Source: JBBQSN01 sp963825505
GTDB taxonomy: Bacteria > Actinomycetota > Actinomycetes > Actinomycetales > CAWJMD01
Length of the DNA: 64,000 nucleotides
Assembly: GCA_963825505.1 (NCBI GenBank)
Contig: CAWGTL010000024.1
Span: 1 to 64,000, forward strand
Reading direction: 5' to 3'
Shown here: one piece after another, positions 8,068 through 17,175 of the stretch
Position numbering within the stretch: position 1 is the first letter of the stretch
Layout: every line of letters starts with the position of its first letter
Position numbers and translations under genes: made by a program
Notes under the pieces: generated by a model
Seen by the model: only the letters and a program-made list of their open reading frames with translations
Databases searched by the model: none
What the model was told of the DNA's origin: nothing

Positions 8068-9072
8068 TCAGTCGAGCGCGAGCGCTTCCTCGCGGACGGG
8101 GACGGGGTCGTCGGCCAGCGCGGCCAGGTAGCGCTCGGCGTCGAGCGAGGCGACGCAGCCCGAGCCGGCGGCGGTGATCGCCTGCATGTACTCGTGGTCG
8201 ACGACGTCGCCGCAGGCGAAGACGCCGGGCACCGTGGTGCGTGAGGAGCGGCCGTCGACCTCGACGAAGCCCTCGGCGGTGAGGTCGACCTGGTCGGAGA
8301 ACAGCTCGACCCGCGGGTCGTGCCCGATCGCCACGAACAGGCCGGTGACCGGCAGGTCGCGCTCCTCGCCGGTGAGGGTGTCGCGCAGCCGGATGCCGCT
8401 GACGCGGTCCTCGCCGAGCACGTCGACGACCGTGCTGTTCCAGGCGAACGAGATCTTCGGGTCGGCGAACGCGCGGTCCTGCATGATCTTGGACGCCCGC
8501 AGCTCGTCGCGGCGGTGCACGATCGTCACCGACCGGGCGAACCGGGTGAGGAAGGTGGCCTCCTCGATGGCCGAGTCGCCGCCCCCGACCACCGCGATGT
8601 CCTGCTCCTTGAAGAAGAAGCCGTCGCAGGTGGCGCACCACGAGACGCCGCGTCCGGACAGGCGCTTCTCGTTCTCCAGGCCGATCTCGCGGTACGCCGA
8701 GCCGGTGGCCAGGATCACGGTGCGGGCCAGGTAGGTCTCGCCGTTGCCGGTGACGAGCCGCTTGGGGTCGCTCGTCAGGTCCATCTCGACGACGTCGTCG
8801 TACTCGATCCGGGCGCCGAACCGCTCGGCCTGCTGGCGCATGGCGTCCATCAGGTCGGGGCCCATCAGGCCGTTCGGGAAGCCCGGGTAGTTCTCGACCT
8901 CGGTGGTGTTCATCAGCGCGCCGCCGGAGGTGACCGAGCCGGCCACGACGACGGGGTCCAGGCTCGCCCGCGCCGCGTAGACCGCCGCGGTGTACCCGGC
9001 CGGGCCGGAGCCCACCACCACCACCTGGTGGACGGTCTGCTCGGTCGTGCCGGGGACGGTCGGGGTGCTCAC
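8068..9072 (-). CDS. trxB: Thioredoxin-disulfide reductase
   Basis: NADPH-dependent flavoenzyme that reduces thioredoxin. FAD-binding GSGPAGYTAA is near the N-terminus, the redox-active CATC (WCATCDGFFF) in the middle, NADPH-binding GGGDSAIEEA after it, and the C-terminal FAD motif GVFACGDV. The GTG 9072 start gives 334 residues and has AGGA seven bases upstream. An in-frame GTG at 9111 would add 13 residues and lies five bases after TACCAT (9117-9122), so a leaderless longer form is possible. Its partner trxA follows directly. Confidence 0.95.
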   Translation of the reverse strand: MSTPTVPGTTEQTVHQVVVVGSGPAGYTAAVYAARASLDPVVVAGSVTSGGALMNTTEVENYPGFPNGLMGPDLMDAMRQQAERFGARIEYDDVVEMDLTSDPKRLVTGNGETYLARTVILATGSAYREIGLENEKRLSGRGVSWCATCDGFFFKEQDIAVVGGGDSAIEEATFLTRFARSVTIVHRRDELRASKIMQDRAFADPKISFAWNSTVVDVLGEDRVSGIRLRDTLTGEERDLPVTGLFVAIGHDPRVELFSDQVDLTAEGFVEVDGRSSRTTVPGVFACGDVVDHEYMQAITAAGSGCVASLDAERYLAALADDPVPVREEALALD

Positions 9073-9116
9073 GGGGGGTCCTGCCTCGGGTCGGGGGCTG
9101 TCGGTCGTCACAACCG

Positions 9117-9122
9117 ATGGTA
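9117..9122 (-). promoter_or_regulatory. Candidate -10 element for trxB
   Basis: TACCAT on the minus strand, five bases ahead of GTG 9111. A transcript from here could be read leaderless from 9111 or through the ribosome-binding site for 9072. Confidence 0.5.
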
Positions 9123-9193
9123 GGCGTCCGGTGTTCCCCGTGCGGGGCGGCGCGCGCCGCACGGCCGGCCCGGCGGACGGCGCACGCGACGGC

Positions 9194-10102
9194 TCAGCGC
9201 AGGCGGGTCTCGGCGAGCACCCGGTCGTCGCCGCTGCCGCACCCGACGGGCACCACCAGGACGTCGAACCCGCGGCCCGACGGGAGCACCAGGACCACCG
9301 CGTCCTGCCCCTCGTAGGTGGCGACGTCGACGGCCGCCGGCTCGACCCCGGCGCGGCCGACGGCGGTGAGACAGTCCTCACGCCCGCCGCCGGCGAACTC
9401 CAGGGCCTGCGGCTCGAGCTGATCGGTGCCGACGTCGCCGGCGACGAGCAGGGCGGCGGCCTGGGCGGCCAGGTCGGCGCGGGTGTACTCGGTGCCGGAG
9501 GCGCGCACCTGGCCGTCGCGCGCCTGGACCCCCTGGTCCGGGATGCTGCCCGGCGGGACGCTCACGCCCGGCGCCGCGGCGCCGCCGCCGGCCGAGTCCT
9601 CGGCGGAGGAGACCTCGGCCGCCGTCCCGGCGTCGGAGCCGCCGCCGCCGCCGAGGGTGCCGGCCAGGAAGGTGCCGCCGAGGCCCACCACCGCCACGCT
9701 CGCCGCGACCGCGAGGTAGGCGGGCCAGCGTCGTCGGGTGGGCAGGGCCAGCACCTGACCGCCCCCGGACCGGTCCCGCCCGGGGTCTGCCGCCGTGTCG
9801 GGGGCGGACGGCGCGGGGACGGCCGTCAGGGGAGCGGCGACGTCGGCCCGCCCGGCCGGTCGCAGCGGCGGTTCGGCGGCCAGCGCCGCGGCGATCCGGG
9901 CACCGAGGTCGGCCGGCTCCGGGGGCAGCGTCCGCGCCTGGGCGCCGAGCACCGCCCGCACCTCGCGCAGGTCGTCGCGCACCTGCCGGCAGCGCTCGCA
10001 GGCGTCGACGTGCGCCGACACCCGGGCGTCCCCGCCGGAGGGGTCGAGCAGCGCGTCGACCTCCTCGGACGGGGGGTGCGCGCCGGGCGCGGTGCTGGTC
10101 AC
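9194..10102 (-). CDS. Zinc-finger anti-sigma factor (RsmA-like, partner of SigM)
   Basis: A 302-residue predicted membrane anti-sigma factor. The N-terminal ZAS motif HVDACERC (H-x3-C-x2-C) lies at about residues 31-38. A basic linker leads to one transmembrane helix (YLAVAASVAVVGLGGTFLAG). The outer part is Gly/Ser/Ala-rich and ends in a folded domain with paired cysteines. GTG 10102 overlaps the sigM stop (GTGA), so sigma and anti-sigma are made together. Cytoplasmic ZAS binding should hold SigM until a thiol-oxidative or envelope signal releases it; the ligand of the outer domain is unknown. Confidence 0.85.
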   Translation of the reverse strand: MTSTAPGAHPPSEEVDALLDPSGGDARVSAHVDACERCRQVRDDLREVRAVLGAQARTLPPEPADLGARIAAALAAEPPLRPAGRADVAAPLTAVPAPSAPDTAADPGRDRSGGGQVLALPTRRRWPAYLAVAASVAVVGLGGTFLAGTLGGGGGSDAGTAAEVSSAEDSAGGGAAAPGVSVPPGSIPDQGVQARDGQVRASGTEYTRADLAAQAAALLVAGDVGTDQLEPQALEFAGGGREDCLTAVGRAGVEPAAVDVATYEGQDAVVLVLPSGRGFDVLVVPVGCGSGDDRVLAETRLR

Positions 10103-10821
10103 GGGGTCGTCTCCGGTGTGGTCTCGGGTGCCGTCCGGGAAGAGCCGACCTGGTCGGCCGGCGTCCCGCGGACGGGTGGGTCGCCAGGTTCGACGCGCGC
10201 GGCCGGGGCGCGGTTCCCCCGGGCACGGTCGCCCTCGACGTCGTGGGGCGCCTCCTCGGGGTCGGGGCGCAGCAGCTCGGCCAGCATCGCCCGGCCGCGG
10301 GAGCACCGGGACTTCACCGTCCCCTCGGCCACGCCGAGCACCTCGGCGGCCTCGGCCACCGACAGCTCCTGCAGGTCGACCAGCACGATCGCCGTCCGGT
10401 GCCCCTCCGGGAGCAGTGCGAGCGCGGCCATGACGTCGAGTCGGGCGTCGGTGCCGGCGTGCTCGTCGCGCGGCGACGCGGGGTCGTGGTGCTCCGGCAG
10501 CGGGACGGTCGGACGGACCTTCTCGCGCCGCATCCGGTCGAGGCAGGCGTTGACGACCACCCGGTGCAGCCAGGTGGTGACCGCGGAGTCGCCGCGGAAG
10601 GAGGCCGCCCCGCGGTAGGCGGAGACCATGGCGTCCTGGAGGGCGTCGGCGGCGTCCTCGGGGTTGCGCATCGTGCGCACCGCGACCGCCCACAGCCGGG
10701 AGCGGTGCCGCTGCACCAGCACCCCGAACGCCTCGCCGTCGCCGTCGACGTGGGCGGCGAGCAGCTCGTGGTCGCTGCGGCCGTCGAGCTCGTCCCCCTC
10801 GCCGGGGCCGGGCGGGGTCAC
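10099..10821 (-). CDS. sigM: ECF RNA polymerase sigma factor SigM
   Basis: Extracytoplasmic-function sigma factor, 240 residues from GTG 10821. Region 2 runs from about residue 15 (HELLAAHVDGDGEAFGVLVQ) through DAADALQDAMVSAY and TWLHRVVVNACLDRMRR. Region 4 holds LPEGHRTAIVLVDLQ and the helix-turn-helix AEAAEVLGVAEGTVKSR. A Pro/Thr-rich tail of about 55 residues ends in repeated PETT. Upstream and downstream overlaps (GTGA at 10818-10821 and 10099-10102) place it in a coupled pseudokinase-sigM-anti-sigma operon. Position beside murJ and trxB matches SigM of mycobacteria and streptomycetes. Confidence 0.92.
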   Translation of the reverse strand: MTPPGPGEGDELDGRSDHELLAAHVDGDGEAFGVLVQRHRSRLWAVAVRTMRNPEDAADALQDAMVSAYRGAASFRGDSAVTTWLHRVVVNACLDRMRREKVRPTVPLPEHHDPASPRDEHAGTDARLDVMAALALLPEGHRTAIVLVDLQELSVAEAAEVLGVAEGTVKSRCSRGRAMLAELLRPDPEEAPHDVEGDRARGNRAPAARVEPGDPPVRGTPADQVGSSRTAPETTPETTP

Positions 10822-12788
10822 TGCACCGTCACGTCCGCGAGCTCGATCCGGAAGCTGCCGGAGACGTCCGGCAGCTCGGTCCACCACAGGATCACGTTCT
10901 GGGTGGTGACGGGTTCGTCCAGCGCGACGGTGACGGTGCCGGAGCCCGGCGTCGCCGTGCCGACGACCTGCGAGTCCTCCAGGCCCTGCCCGGGCGCGGT
11001 GCGGACCTCCAGGACGCCGCCGCTGCCGCTGACCTGCGCGGTGACGGACGAGACCGGGGCCTCGGCGCTGAGGGTGACGACCATGCCGAGACCGTCCTTG
11101 AGCCCGCCGAACTCGGCCGACTTGTAGGTGCTCGACTTCCAGAACGACGACGGGTCGTCGTCGATCGCCCGCGGCGCGGTCTCGTCGTTCTCACCGTCGC
11201 CACCCTGCGGGTCGAGGGTGCGGACGCCGGAGATCTGCGGGACGGGGCCGGTGGGCGCGGCGTCGGTGCCCGACGTCGACGGCGCGGCGCTGGACGTGCC
11301 GGTGGTGCCGCCGGTGGGCTCGGTGGTGACGTCCTCGCCCCCGGTGCCGATGCCGCCGATCGCCTGCAGCGCGAGCACCAGGCCCACCACCACCAGCACG
11401 GCGAGCACGGCCAGGGCGATCATCGGGCGGCGGTCCGGGCCGGCCGGCTCCTCGTCGTACTCGCCGAACTCCTCGTCCTCGTCGGCGTAGCCGTCGTCGG
11501 CACCGCCCTCGGACCAGTGCGCCTCGTCGTCCCACTCGCCGTCGTCCCAACCCTGGTCGTCGTCCCCGACCTGGTCGTCCCCGACCCGGTCGTTCCCGAC
11601 CTGGTCGTTCCCGGGCGGGACGGCGGCGACGTCACCGGTGCGGTCGGGCGTGCGGTCGGGCGTGCGGACCGGCTCGTCGTCGCCGAACAGGTCGGCCTTG
11701 GAGATCGCCGCGGTGTGCTCCGCCTCGCCGGGCGGCGGGACGGGACCTCCCCCGCCGCTGCCCGCTGCGACGGCACCGGCCGCACCGGCGCCGGCCGCGG
11801 CCGCGCCGGCGGCCCCCGCCGCCGCGGCCGCTCCCGCTCCGGGGCCCCGCGCGGGGAACCGGCCGGCCGGCCGCATCCCGCCACCGACGGGCGGGGCGTC
11901 CTGGCGTGAGGGGGCCTTGGTCAGGTCGGCCCCCCCGCGGTCGGGGCGCGGGACGTCGGCCACCGGCAGCGCCTCGGTCGCCGGCCCGTCGTCGTGGGCG
12001 GCGGCGATCGCCGCCGCCTCCTCCGCCGCGGTCCACGGTCGCAGGTTCTCGACCACCTCGTCGGGCGTCAGCGGGCCGTCGTCGACGTGGCCGAAGGTCA
12101 CCGCGCAGAGCGTGTCGAGGTCGTTCGGCACGTCGCTGACGACGTCGCCCGGCGGCACCGGCGTGCCACCGATCCGGGGCGCCGGCTCGAGGCCGTCGAC
12201 CTCGCCGTCGAGCGGCCAGGTGCCGGTGAGGCCGGCGTAGACCAGGGCGACCAGGGCGACGGCGTCGGTGCGCGCGGCCTGCTCGCCCGGTGCCCCCGCG
12301 CGTCCTTCGGCCGCGGCGTCGACGCCGAGGCCCTCGAGCTTCAGCTCGCCACCGGGCGTGCGCAGCACGCTGGTGGGCTCCAGCGCCTCGTGGTGCAGCC
12401 CGGACGCGGCCAGGCGGGCCAGCACCTGGGCGGTCTCGCCGACCAGTGCGCGCACCCGGTCTCCCGGCAGCGGGCCGTCGCGGCGCAGCAGGTCGGCCAG
12501 CGAGTCGGCCTCCACGAACTCGGTGACCACGTAGGTCACCGGCCCGGTGTCGCCGTCCTCCTGGGCGACGTCGAGCACCCGCAGCAGGGCCGGCTCGTCG
12601 ACCATCGCGGCGCGGCGCGCGGCGTCCATGGTGTCGTCGGCGGTGGCGGGGGCGACCAGGCGCACCCCGACGGTGCGGTCCAGCGTGGTGTCGACCGCGC
12701 GCCAGAAGTCGCTGGACGCGGTCGTGCGCAAACGCTCCTCGAGGCGGTACCGCCCCGCGAGCTCCGTCCCCACACCGACTCCGTCCAC
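10818..12788 (-). CDS. Pseudokinase with transmembrane helix and C-terminal carbohydrate-binding-like domain
   Basis: 656 residues. Residues 9-270 resemble a serine/threonine kinase, but the catalytic loop reads HHEALEPTSVL in place of HRDLKPxNV and no DFG is present, so it should not phosphorylate. Ala/Gly/Pro-rich and then acidic low-complexity segments follow; the latter includes short repeats of (N/D)D(Q/R)VG. A transmembrane helix is at about 455-476, and an outer F5/8-type (discoidin-like) fold forms the C-terminus (ASSFWKSSTYKSAEFGGLKDG region). In mycobacteria these domains are fused to MurJ and bind FhaA after PknB phosphorylation; here they are a separate gene. GTG 12788 is six bases after TAGCAT, a leaderless start. 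Confidence 0.85.
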   Translation of the reverse strand: MDGVGVGTELAGRYRLEERLRTTASSDFWRAVDTTLDRTVGVRLVAPATADDTMDAARRAAMVDEPALLRVLDVAQEDGDTGPVTYVVTEFVEADSLADLLRRDGPLPGDRVRALVGETAQVLARLAASGLHHEALEPTSVLRTPGGELKLEGLGVDAAAEGRAGAPGEQAARTDAVALVALVYAGLTGTWPLDGEVDGLEPAPRIGGTPVPPGDVVSDVPNDLDTLCAVTFGHVDDGPLTPDEVVENLRPWTAAEEAAAIAAAHDDGPATEALPVADVPRPDRGGADLTKAPSRQDAPPVGGGMRPAGRFPARGPGAGAAAAAGAAGAAAAGAGAAGAVAAGSGGGGPVPPPGEAEHTAAISKADLFGDDEPVRTPDRTPDRTGDVAAVPPGNDQVGNDRVGDDQVGDDDQGWDDGEWDDEAHWSEGGADDGYADEDEEFGEYDEEPAGPDRRPMIALAVLAVLVVVGLVLALQAIGGIGTGGEDVTTEPTGGTTGTSSAAPSTSGTDAAPTGPVPQISGVRTLDPQGGDGENDETAPRAIDDDPSSFWKSSTYKSAEFGGLKDGLGMVVTLSAEAPVSSVTAQVSGSGGVLEVRTAPGQGLEDSQVVGTATPGSGTVTVALDEPVTTQNVILWWTELPDVSGSFRIELADVTVQ

Positions 12789-12794
12789 GCCCCC

Positions 12795-12800
12795 ATGCTA
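12795..12800 (-). promoter_or_regulatory. -10 element of a leaderless promoter
   Basis: TAGCAT followed by GGGGGC and the GTG of the pseudokinase gene. The six-base spacing puts the transcription start at or next to the start codon. Confidence 0.6.
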
Positions 12801-12844
12801 GGGCTGGGCGCGCCGGCCACCAGCGCAGCCACGGCGGACGGGCG

Positions 12845-13315
12845 TCAGCGGACGGGCGCCGCGGTGCGGGTCTCGCGCAGCTGCGCCCAGTCGGCGATCC
12901 ACTTCACGTGCTCGACCACGAGGGTCGGTGCGGTGCGCTCGACCGAGATCGTGACCGAGCCGTCGCTCGCCAGCACGACCGCGGCGGGATCGATCTGGTT
13001 GAGCGCGTTCTGCTCGGTCGCGTAGGTCTGCGCGGCGGTGAAGGCCGTGGCGGGGTCGAAGGAGACCCCGGTCGCGTCGACGGCCTCGCGGGCCGCGCCC
13101 TGCGCGGTGTCCTGGAGCGAGATCTTGGCGCTGCCGATGGAGATCGCGTCGAACACCACGACGCCGGCCACGGCGAGCACGAGGACCACCCGGATCAGCC
13201 AGCTGCCGATGATGTCGCCGCGGTCGTCGGTGCGCAGGACGCGCCGGACAGGGTTCTCCACGTGACGGTCTTCGGCGTCGCGGACCCGCACCTTGAGCCC
13301 GGAGCGCGACCTCAC
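12845..13315 (-). CDS. Hypothetical single-pass membrane protein (TadE-like N-terminus)
   Basis: 156 residues from GTG 13315; GTG 13291 or 13261 are also possible and none has a strong ribosome-binding site. A basic/acidic N-terminus (RRVLRTDDRGD) leads to a hydrophobic helix (SWLIRVVLVLAVAGVVVFD), then AISIGSAKISLQDTAQGAAREAVDA, a pattern seen in TadE/pilin-like proteins. The rest is a small outer domain ending RTAAPVR. It lies between murJ and the pseudokinase gene in the same direction. I do not recognise a characterised family. Confidence 0.7.
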   Translation of the reverse strand: MRSRSGLKVRVRDAEDRHVENPVRRVLRTDDRGDIIGSWLIRVVLVLAVAGVVVFDAISIGSAKISLQDTAQGAAREAVDATGVSFDPATAFTAAQTYATEQNALNQIDPAAVVLASDGSVTISVERTAPTLVVEHVKWIADWAQLRETRTAAPVR

Positions 13316-13356
13316 GTCCCGTGCCGCCCGGGTGCGTCCTCGCGCCGACCGGGCTG

Positions 13357-15021
13357 TCAGCCCCCGAGGACCCGGCCGAGCCGGCCGAACCGGCGGCCGA
13401 GGGAGCGCAGCTCCTCGACGTGCAGCACCCGCAGGCCGACGAGGTACACCAGCACGATGACGGCGCCGCCGGCCAGGCAGGTGAGCGCCGCGCCGCCGCG
13501 CCCGGTGAGGGTGAGGTCGTGCAGCTGGTGCGAGACGCCCCAGCCGGCGAGGCCGGCCACCACCCCGGCGACCAGCAGCCGCACGTGCGTGCGCACCACC
13601 CGCGGGCCGTCCAGCGGGCCGTGCGAGCGCCGCAGCCACCAGGCCGAGAGCACCACCGACACCACGGTGGAGACGCTCATCCCGAGCGCGACGCCGACCA
13701 CCATCTGCTCGGCGGGCAGCAGCAGGGCTGCGAGCACGTCGCCGACGACGATGACCGCGACGGTCGGCACCTGGATCCAGAACGGCGTGCGGGCGTCCTC
13801 GTAGGCGTAGTAGACCCGCTGGAACAGGTACGTGGCGCTGAACCCGGTGAGCCCGAGCGCCATCGCCCGCACCACCGAGCCGAGCGCCTCGCCGCCCGGC
13901 ACCGACCCGGTCATCGCGACCCCGACGGGGTCGGCGAGCACCACCAGCCCGACGGTCGCGAGCACGGAGAAGATGCCGACCGTGCGCAGGCCGAGCGACA
14001 GGTCGTCGCGGACGGTGGGCCAGTCGTCCTCGCCGGCGGCGTGGCTCATCCGCGTGAACAGCGCGGTGACCAGCGAGACCGCGACCAGCGAGTGGGGGAG
14101 CATGAACAGCAGGAAGGCGTAGCTGTAGGCGGCCGCCGCCGGCGTGCTCTCCTGCAGCGCCGAGCCGGCGTTGAGCGCCTCGGCCGTGTTGGCCACGTTG
14201 GTGGTGACGAGCAGGCCGAGCTGGCCGAGGAGCACGGCGAGGAAGGTCCAGCCGGCCACCCGCCGGGCGCTGGACAGACCGACGCCGCGCACCCCCCACA
14301 CCGGCCGGTAGCGGAACCCGGCGCGGCGCAGCGGCCGGACCAGCACCAGCGCCTGCACCGCGACGCCGAGGGTGGCGGTGCCGCCGAGCAGGGCGACCTT
14401 GGCCGGCGTCCAGCTCTCGATCGGGTGCTGGCCGCCGTCCCCGCGCCCGAAGACCGCGATGAACACCACCAGCCCGGCGATGCCGACGAGGTTGTTGACC
14501 ACCGGCGCCCACATGTAGGCACCGAAGCGCCCGCGCGCGTTGAGCACCTGGCCCAGCACCGTGTAGACGCCGTAGAAGAACACCTGGGGGATGCACCAGA
14601 AGGCGAACGCGGTCGACAGCGCGAGCCACTCGCCCGCCTGGTTCACCGCGTAGATGCGCACCAGCAGGGGGGCGCACAGCGTCAGCGCGGCCGTGACGCC
14701 GAGCAGCGACGCGAGCGCGAGCGTCACCAGGCGGTTGACGAACTCCTGGCCGCCGTCGGCGCCCTTGGAGGCCCGCACGATCTGCGGGACGAGCACGGCG
14801 TTGAGCACGCCGCCCGCGAGCAGCATGTAGAGGATGTTCGGGATCTTGTTCGCGACGTCGAAGGTGTTGGCGGAGGCGAAGGTCAGGCCGAGGGCGGCGA
14901 CGAGCACCAGGGACCGACCGAATCCGAGCACGCGGGAGACGGCGGTGCCCGCGGCCATCACCGCGCTCGAGCGCAGCAGGCCGTGGCCGCCCACCGGCGA
15001 CGGTGCCTGCTCGGTGCTCAC
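13357..15021 (-). CDS. murJ: Lipid II flippase MurJ
   Basis: Polytopic MOP-superfamily transporter that flips the peptidoglycan precursor lipid II across the membrane. The 554 residues hold about 14 hydrophobic segments, beginning SSAVMAAGTAVSRVLGFGRS with the conserved early arginines, and MLPHSLVAVSLVTALF and YYAYEDARTPFWIQ in the second half. It ends shortly after the last helices, without the pseudokinase fused to MurJ (MviN) in mycobacteria. GTG 15021 overlaps the stop of the DUF6049 gene as GTGA. Because of the frameshift in that gene, an open frame runs unbroken from it into murJ. Confidence 0.94.
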   Translation of the reverse strand: MSTEQAPSPVGGHGLLRSSAVMAAGTAVSRVLGFGRSLVLVAALGLTFASANTFDVANKIPNILYMLLAGGVLNAVLVPQIVRASKGADGGQEFVNRLVTLALASLLGVTAALTLCAPLLVRIYAVNQAGEWLALSTAFAFWCIPQVFFYGVYTVLGQVLNARGRFGAYMWAPVVNNLVGIAGLVVFIAVFGRGDGGQHPIESWTPAKVALLGGTATLGVAVQALVLVRPLRRAGFRYRPVWGVRGVGLSSARRVAGWTFLAVLLGQLGLLVTTNVANTAEALNAGSALQESTPAAAAYSYAFLLFMLPHSLVAVSLVTALFTRMSHAAGEDDWPTVRDDLSLGLRTVGIFSVLATVGLVVLADPVGVAMTGSVPGGEALGSVVRAMALGLTGFSATYLFQRVYYAYEDARTPFWIQVPTVAVIVVGDVLAALLLPAEQMVVGVALGMSVSTVVSVVLSAWWLRRSHGPLDGPRVVRTHVRLLVAGVVAGLAGWGVSHQLHDLTLTGRGGAALTCLAGGAVIVLVYLVGLRVLHVEELRSLGRRFGRLGRVLGG

Positions 15022-17175
15022 GAGGACGCAGCCTGGCGCAACGGGTCGTGCCCCCGACGCACCGGCCCCCGTCGCCAGGTGCGCACCAGCCCGATCACGA
15101 GCAGCAGGGCGGCCGCCCCGCCCACCGTGGCGGCGCCCCACGACTCCCAGTCGGCCCGCACCAGCACCCGGGTCTGGACCGGCGCCCCGAGCTCGCCGCC
15201 GGACGGGCTGCGCAGCTGCACCACCACCGAGGTGTCGCCGTTGCCGACGCCGCGGACCGGCACGTACCCGACCGCGCTGCTGTCCGGCGCGACGGTGAGC
15301 TCGACGGTGTCGGTGACGACCAGCCGGCTCGACCGCGGGACGACGTGCAGGCGCACGGTCACCTGCTGGTCGCTGTCGTTCTGCACCGTCACCGGGAGCC
15401 GGACGTTCCGCGAGACCTGCGTCAGGGTGCTGCCCTGCACCACCCGCACCGAGTCGCGGACGGCCCGCACGCGGTCCTCGAGGGCGGTGATCTGCGCCTG
15501 CCACTCCTCGTCCTGCCCCCGCCAGCCGGCCGAGGCGAGCGCGACCGAGGCGAGCGCTACCGGTGCGGTGACCTGCTCGGGGTCGGCGAAGGCGTCGGCC
15601 ACCGCGGCGGCGTCGCGGTCGGCACGGCCCACCCGCTCGAGGCCGGCGGCGTCGAGCTCGGACTCCCGCTCGGCGTCGCTGATCGCCGGTTCGGTGCGGC
15701 CGACGTCCGGCGGGTCGGCGTCGACCAGGCCCTGCAGGGAGCGCGGCCGGGTCCACGGCGTGCTGGTGAGGGCGTCGACGGCGGCCGCGGCGGTGGCGGC
15801 GGTGGGGTCCCAGTCGCGTGGCGCGGTGACCAGCACGTGCCGGGAGGTCGACGGCCGCTCGAGCGCGATCACCGCGGTCTCGGCGAGCAGCCGCTGCACC
15901 GCGGTCGGCGTGCCGCCCTCGTCGTCGACCGCCGCGAGCGCCGCGCCGAGCGCGCTGTCGGACAGCAGGGAGGGCATCGTCCCCTCGCTCGTGCTCACCT
16001 GCCCGCGCCCGTCCGGGGTCGCACCCGGGTCGTCGGGCGACGGCTGGGCCGACTGGTCGAGCAGGACGGCGGTGCGCCCCAGCCCGTCCAGCAGGTCGAG
16101 GGTCGCGAGGTCGGCGTCGCCGCCGACCGGCCAGGCGACGTCGGTGCGCACGACCGCCTCGAGCGCGGCGTCGGCCGCCTCCCGGGCCCGGTCGTCGGCG
16201 AGGCGGGCCACCAGGCCCTGCCCGGCGTGCGCGAGGGCAGCGAGATCGGGGTCGCCGTACCCGAGCAGGAGGGTCTCGCGCTGCCCGGCGACGGCGTCGA
16301 CCCGCTGGCGCCACTCCTCCCGCAGGGCGGCGAGCGCGCTGCCGGTGTCGGTGCCGGTGTCCGGTGCCGGTGTCGTCCGTCGGGGTGCTGCCCGGGCTGG
16401 CGGGGGCCGACGTCGCGGTGCCGTCCGGCTCGCCGGGCGCCTCGGTCCCCGCCCGCAGGTCGAGGACGGCCGGGTCCAGGGCGAGCACGGCGCCGGTGCG
16501 GGCCGCACCGGCCAGGACGGCGTCGAGGCGTCCGCCCGTGGCGACCTCCTCGCCCAGCCGGACGGGATCGGGGACGCCGGTGAGCGGGTCCGGCGCCGGG
16601 CCGGTGAGCGGCACCACGACGGTGACGCCGAGCGGCTCGCCGACCTGGTCCACCCCCTGCTCGTCGGGGTCGGCCGGGTACCAGACCACGTGCGAGCGGA
16701 CGACCCCCAGCCGGGCCGCGGTGGGGCCGCGGAGCACGACGCTGATGCCGCGCGGCCCCCAGGCGTCGGCCCGGTCGGCGAGGCCGGTGCCGCCGGGGGG
16801 CACCTGGAACGTCAGAGGGAGGGTCTGGCCCGCCGCCAGGCCGTCCGGCAGCTGCACGGTCTGGAGCAGGCTGCCGACCGGCTCGTCGAGGCCCTGCTCG
16901 GTCCAGCCGGCCACCGACCCGCGGGTCGACATCACGCTGCGCTGCAGCCGCAGCTCGACCCGGCTGCCCGGCGGCAGGGCCTGGTCGCCCGCCTCGAGGT
17001 CGGCGGTCACGCCGAGCGCCGTCTCCGGGGTGAGCGCCGCGGGCGCCACGGTCGTCAGGCGCAGGGCGGGCTCGACCGCGGCGGCGGGTGGCGCCGCGAG
17101 CGGGACGGCGAGGGCCGCGAGCAGGGCGGCCGCCCCGGCGGCACCGGCCCACCGGCGCAGGCCCCGCCCGGTCAC
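15018..17175 (-). pseudogene. DUF6049 secreted/membrane protein, interrupted by a +1 frameshift
   Basis: Counterpart of the conserved gene between mutT4 and mviN in mycobacteria (Rv3909 type), about 718 residues if repaired. The N-terminal part (from GTG 17175) has a signal peptide (LRRWAGAAGAAALLAALAVPLAAPPAAA) and then beta-rich domains. The C-terminal part, in another frame, ends with a transmembrane helix (VGGAAALLLVIGLV) and a basic tail. The break is in a 12-base tandem repeat encoding DTGT: one copy (plus-strand 16356-16368) has an extra C at 16361/16362. Removing it gives DTGTDTGTDTGSALAALREEW. Both ends keep GTGA overlaps with NUDIX and murJ. Sequencing error or repeat slippage; function unknown. 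Confidence 0.82.

Noticed and set aside
13251..13266. Further parS-like site near CTCCACGTGACGG
   Set aside because: Only the CACGTG core is shared; the outer positions of the parS palindrome do not match.
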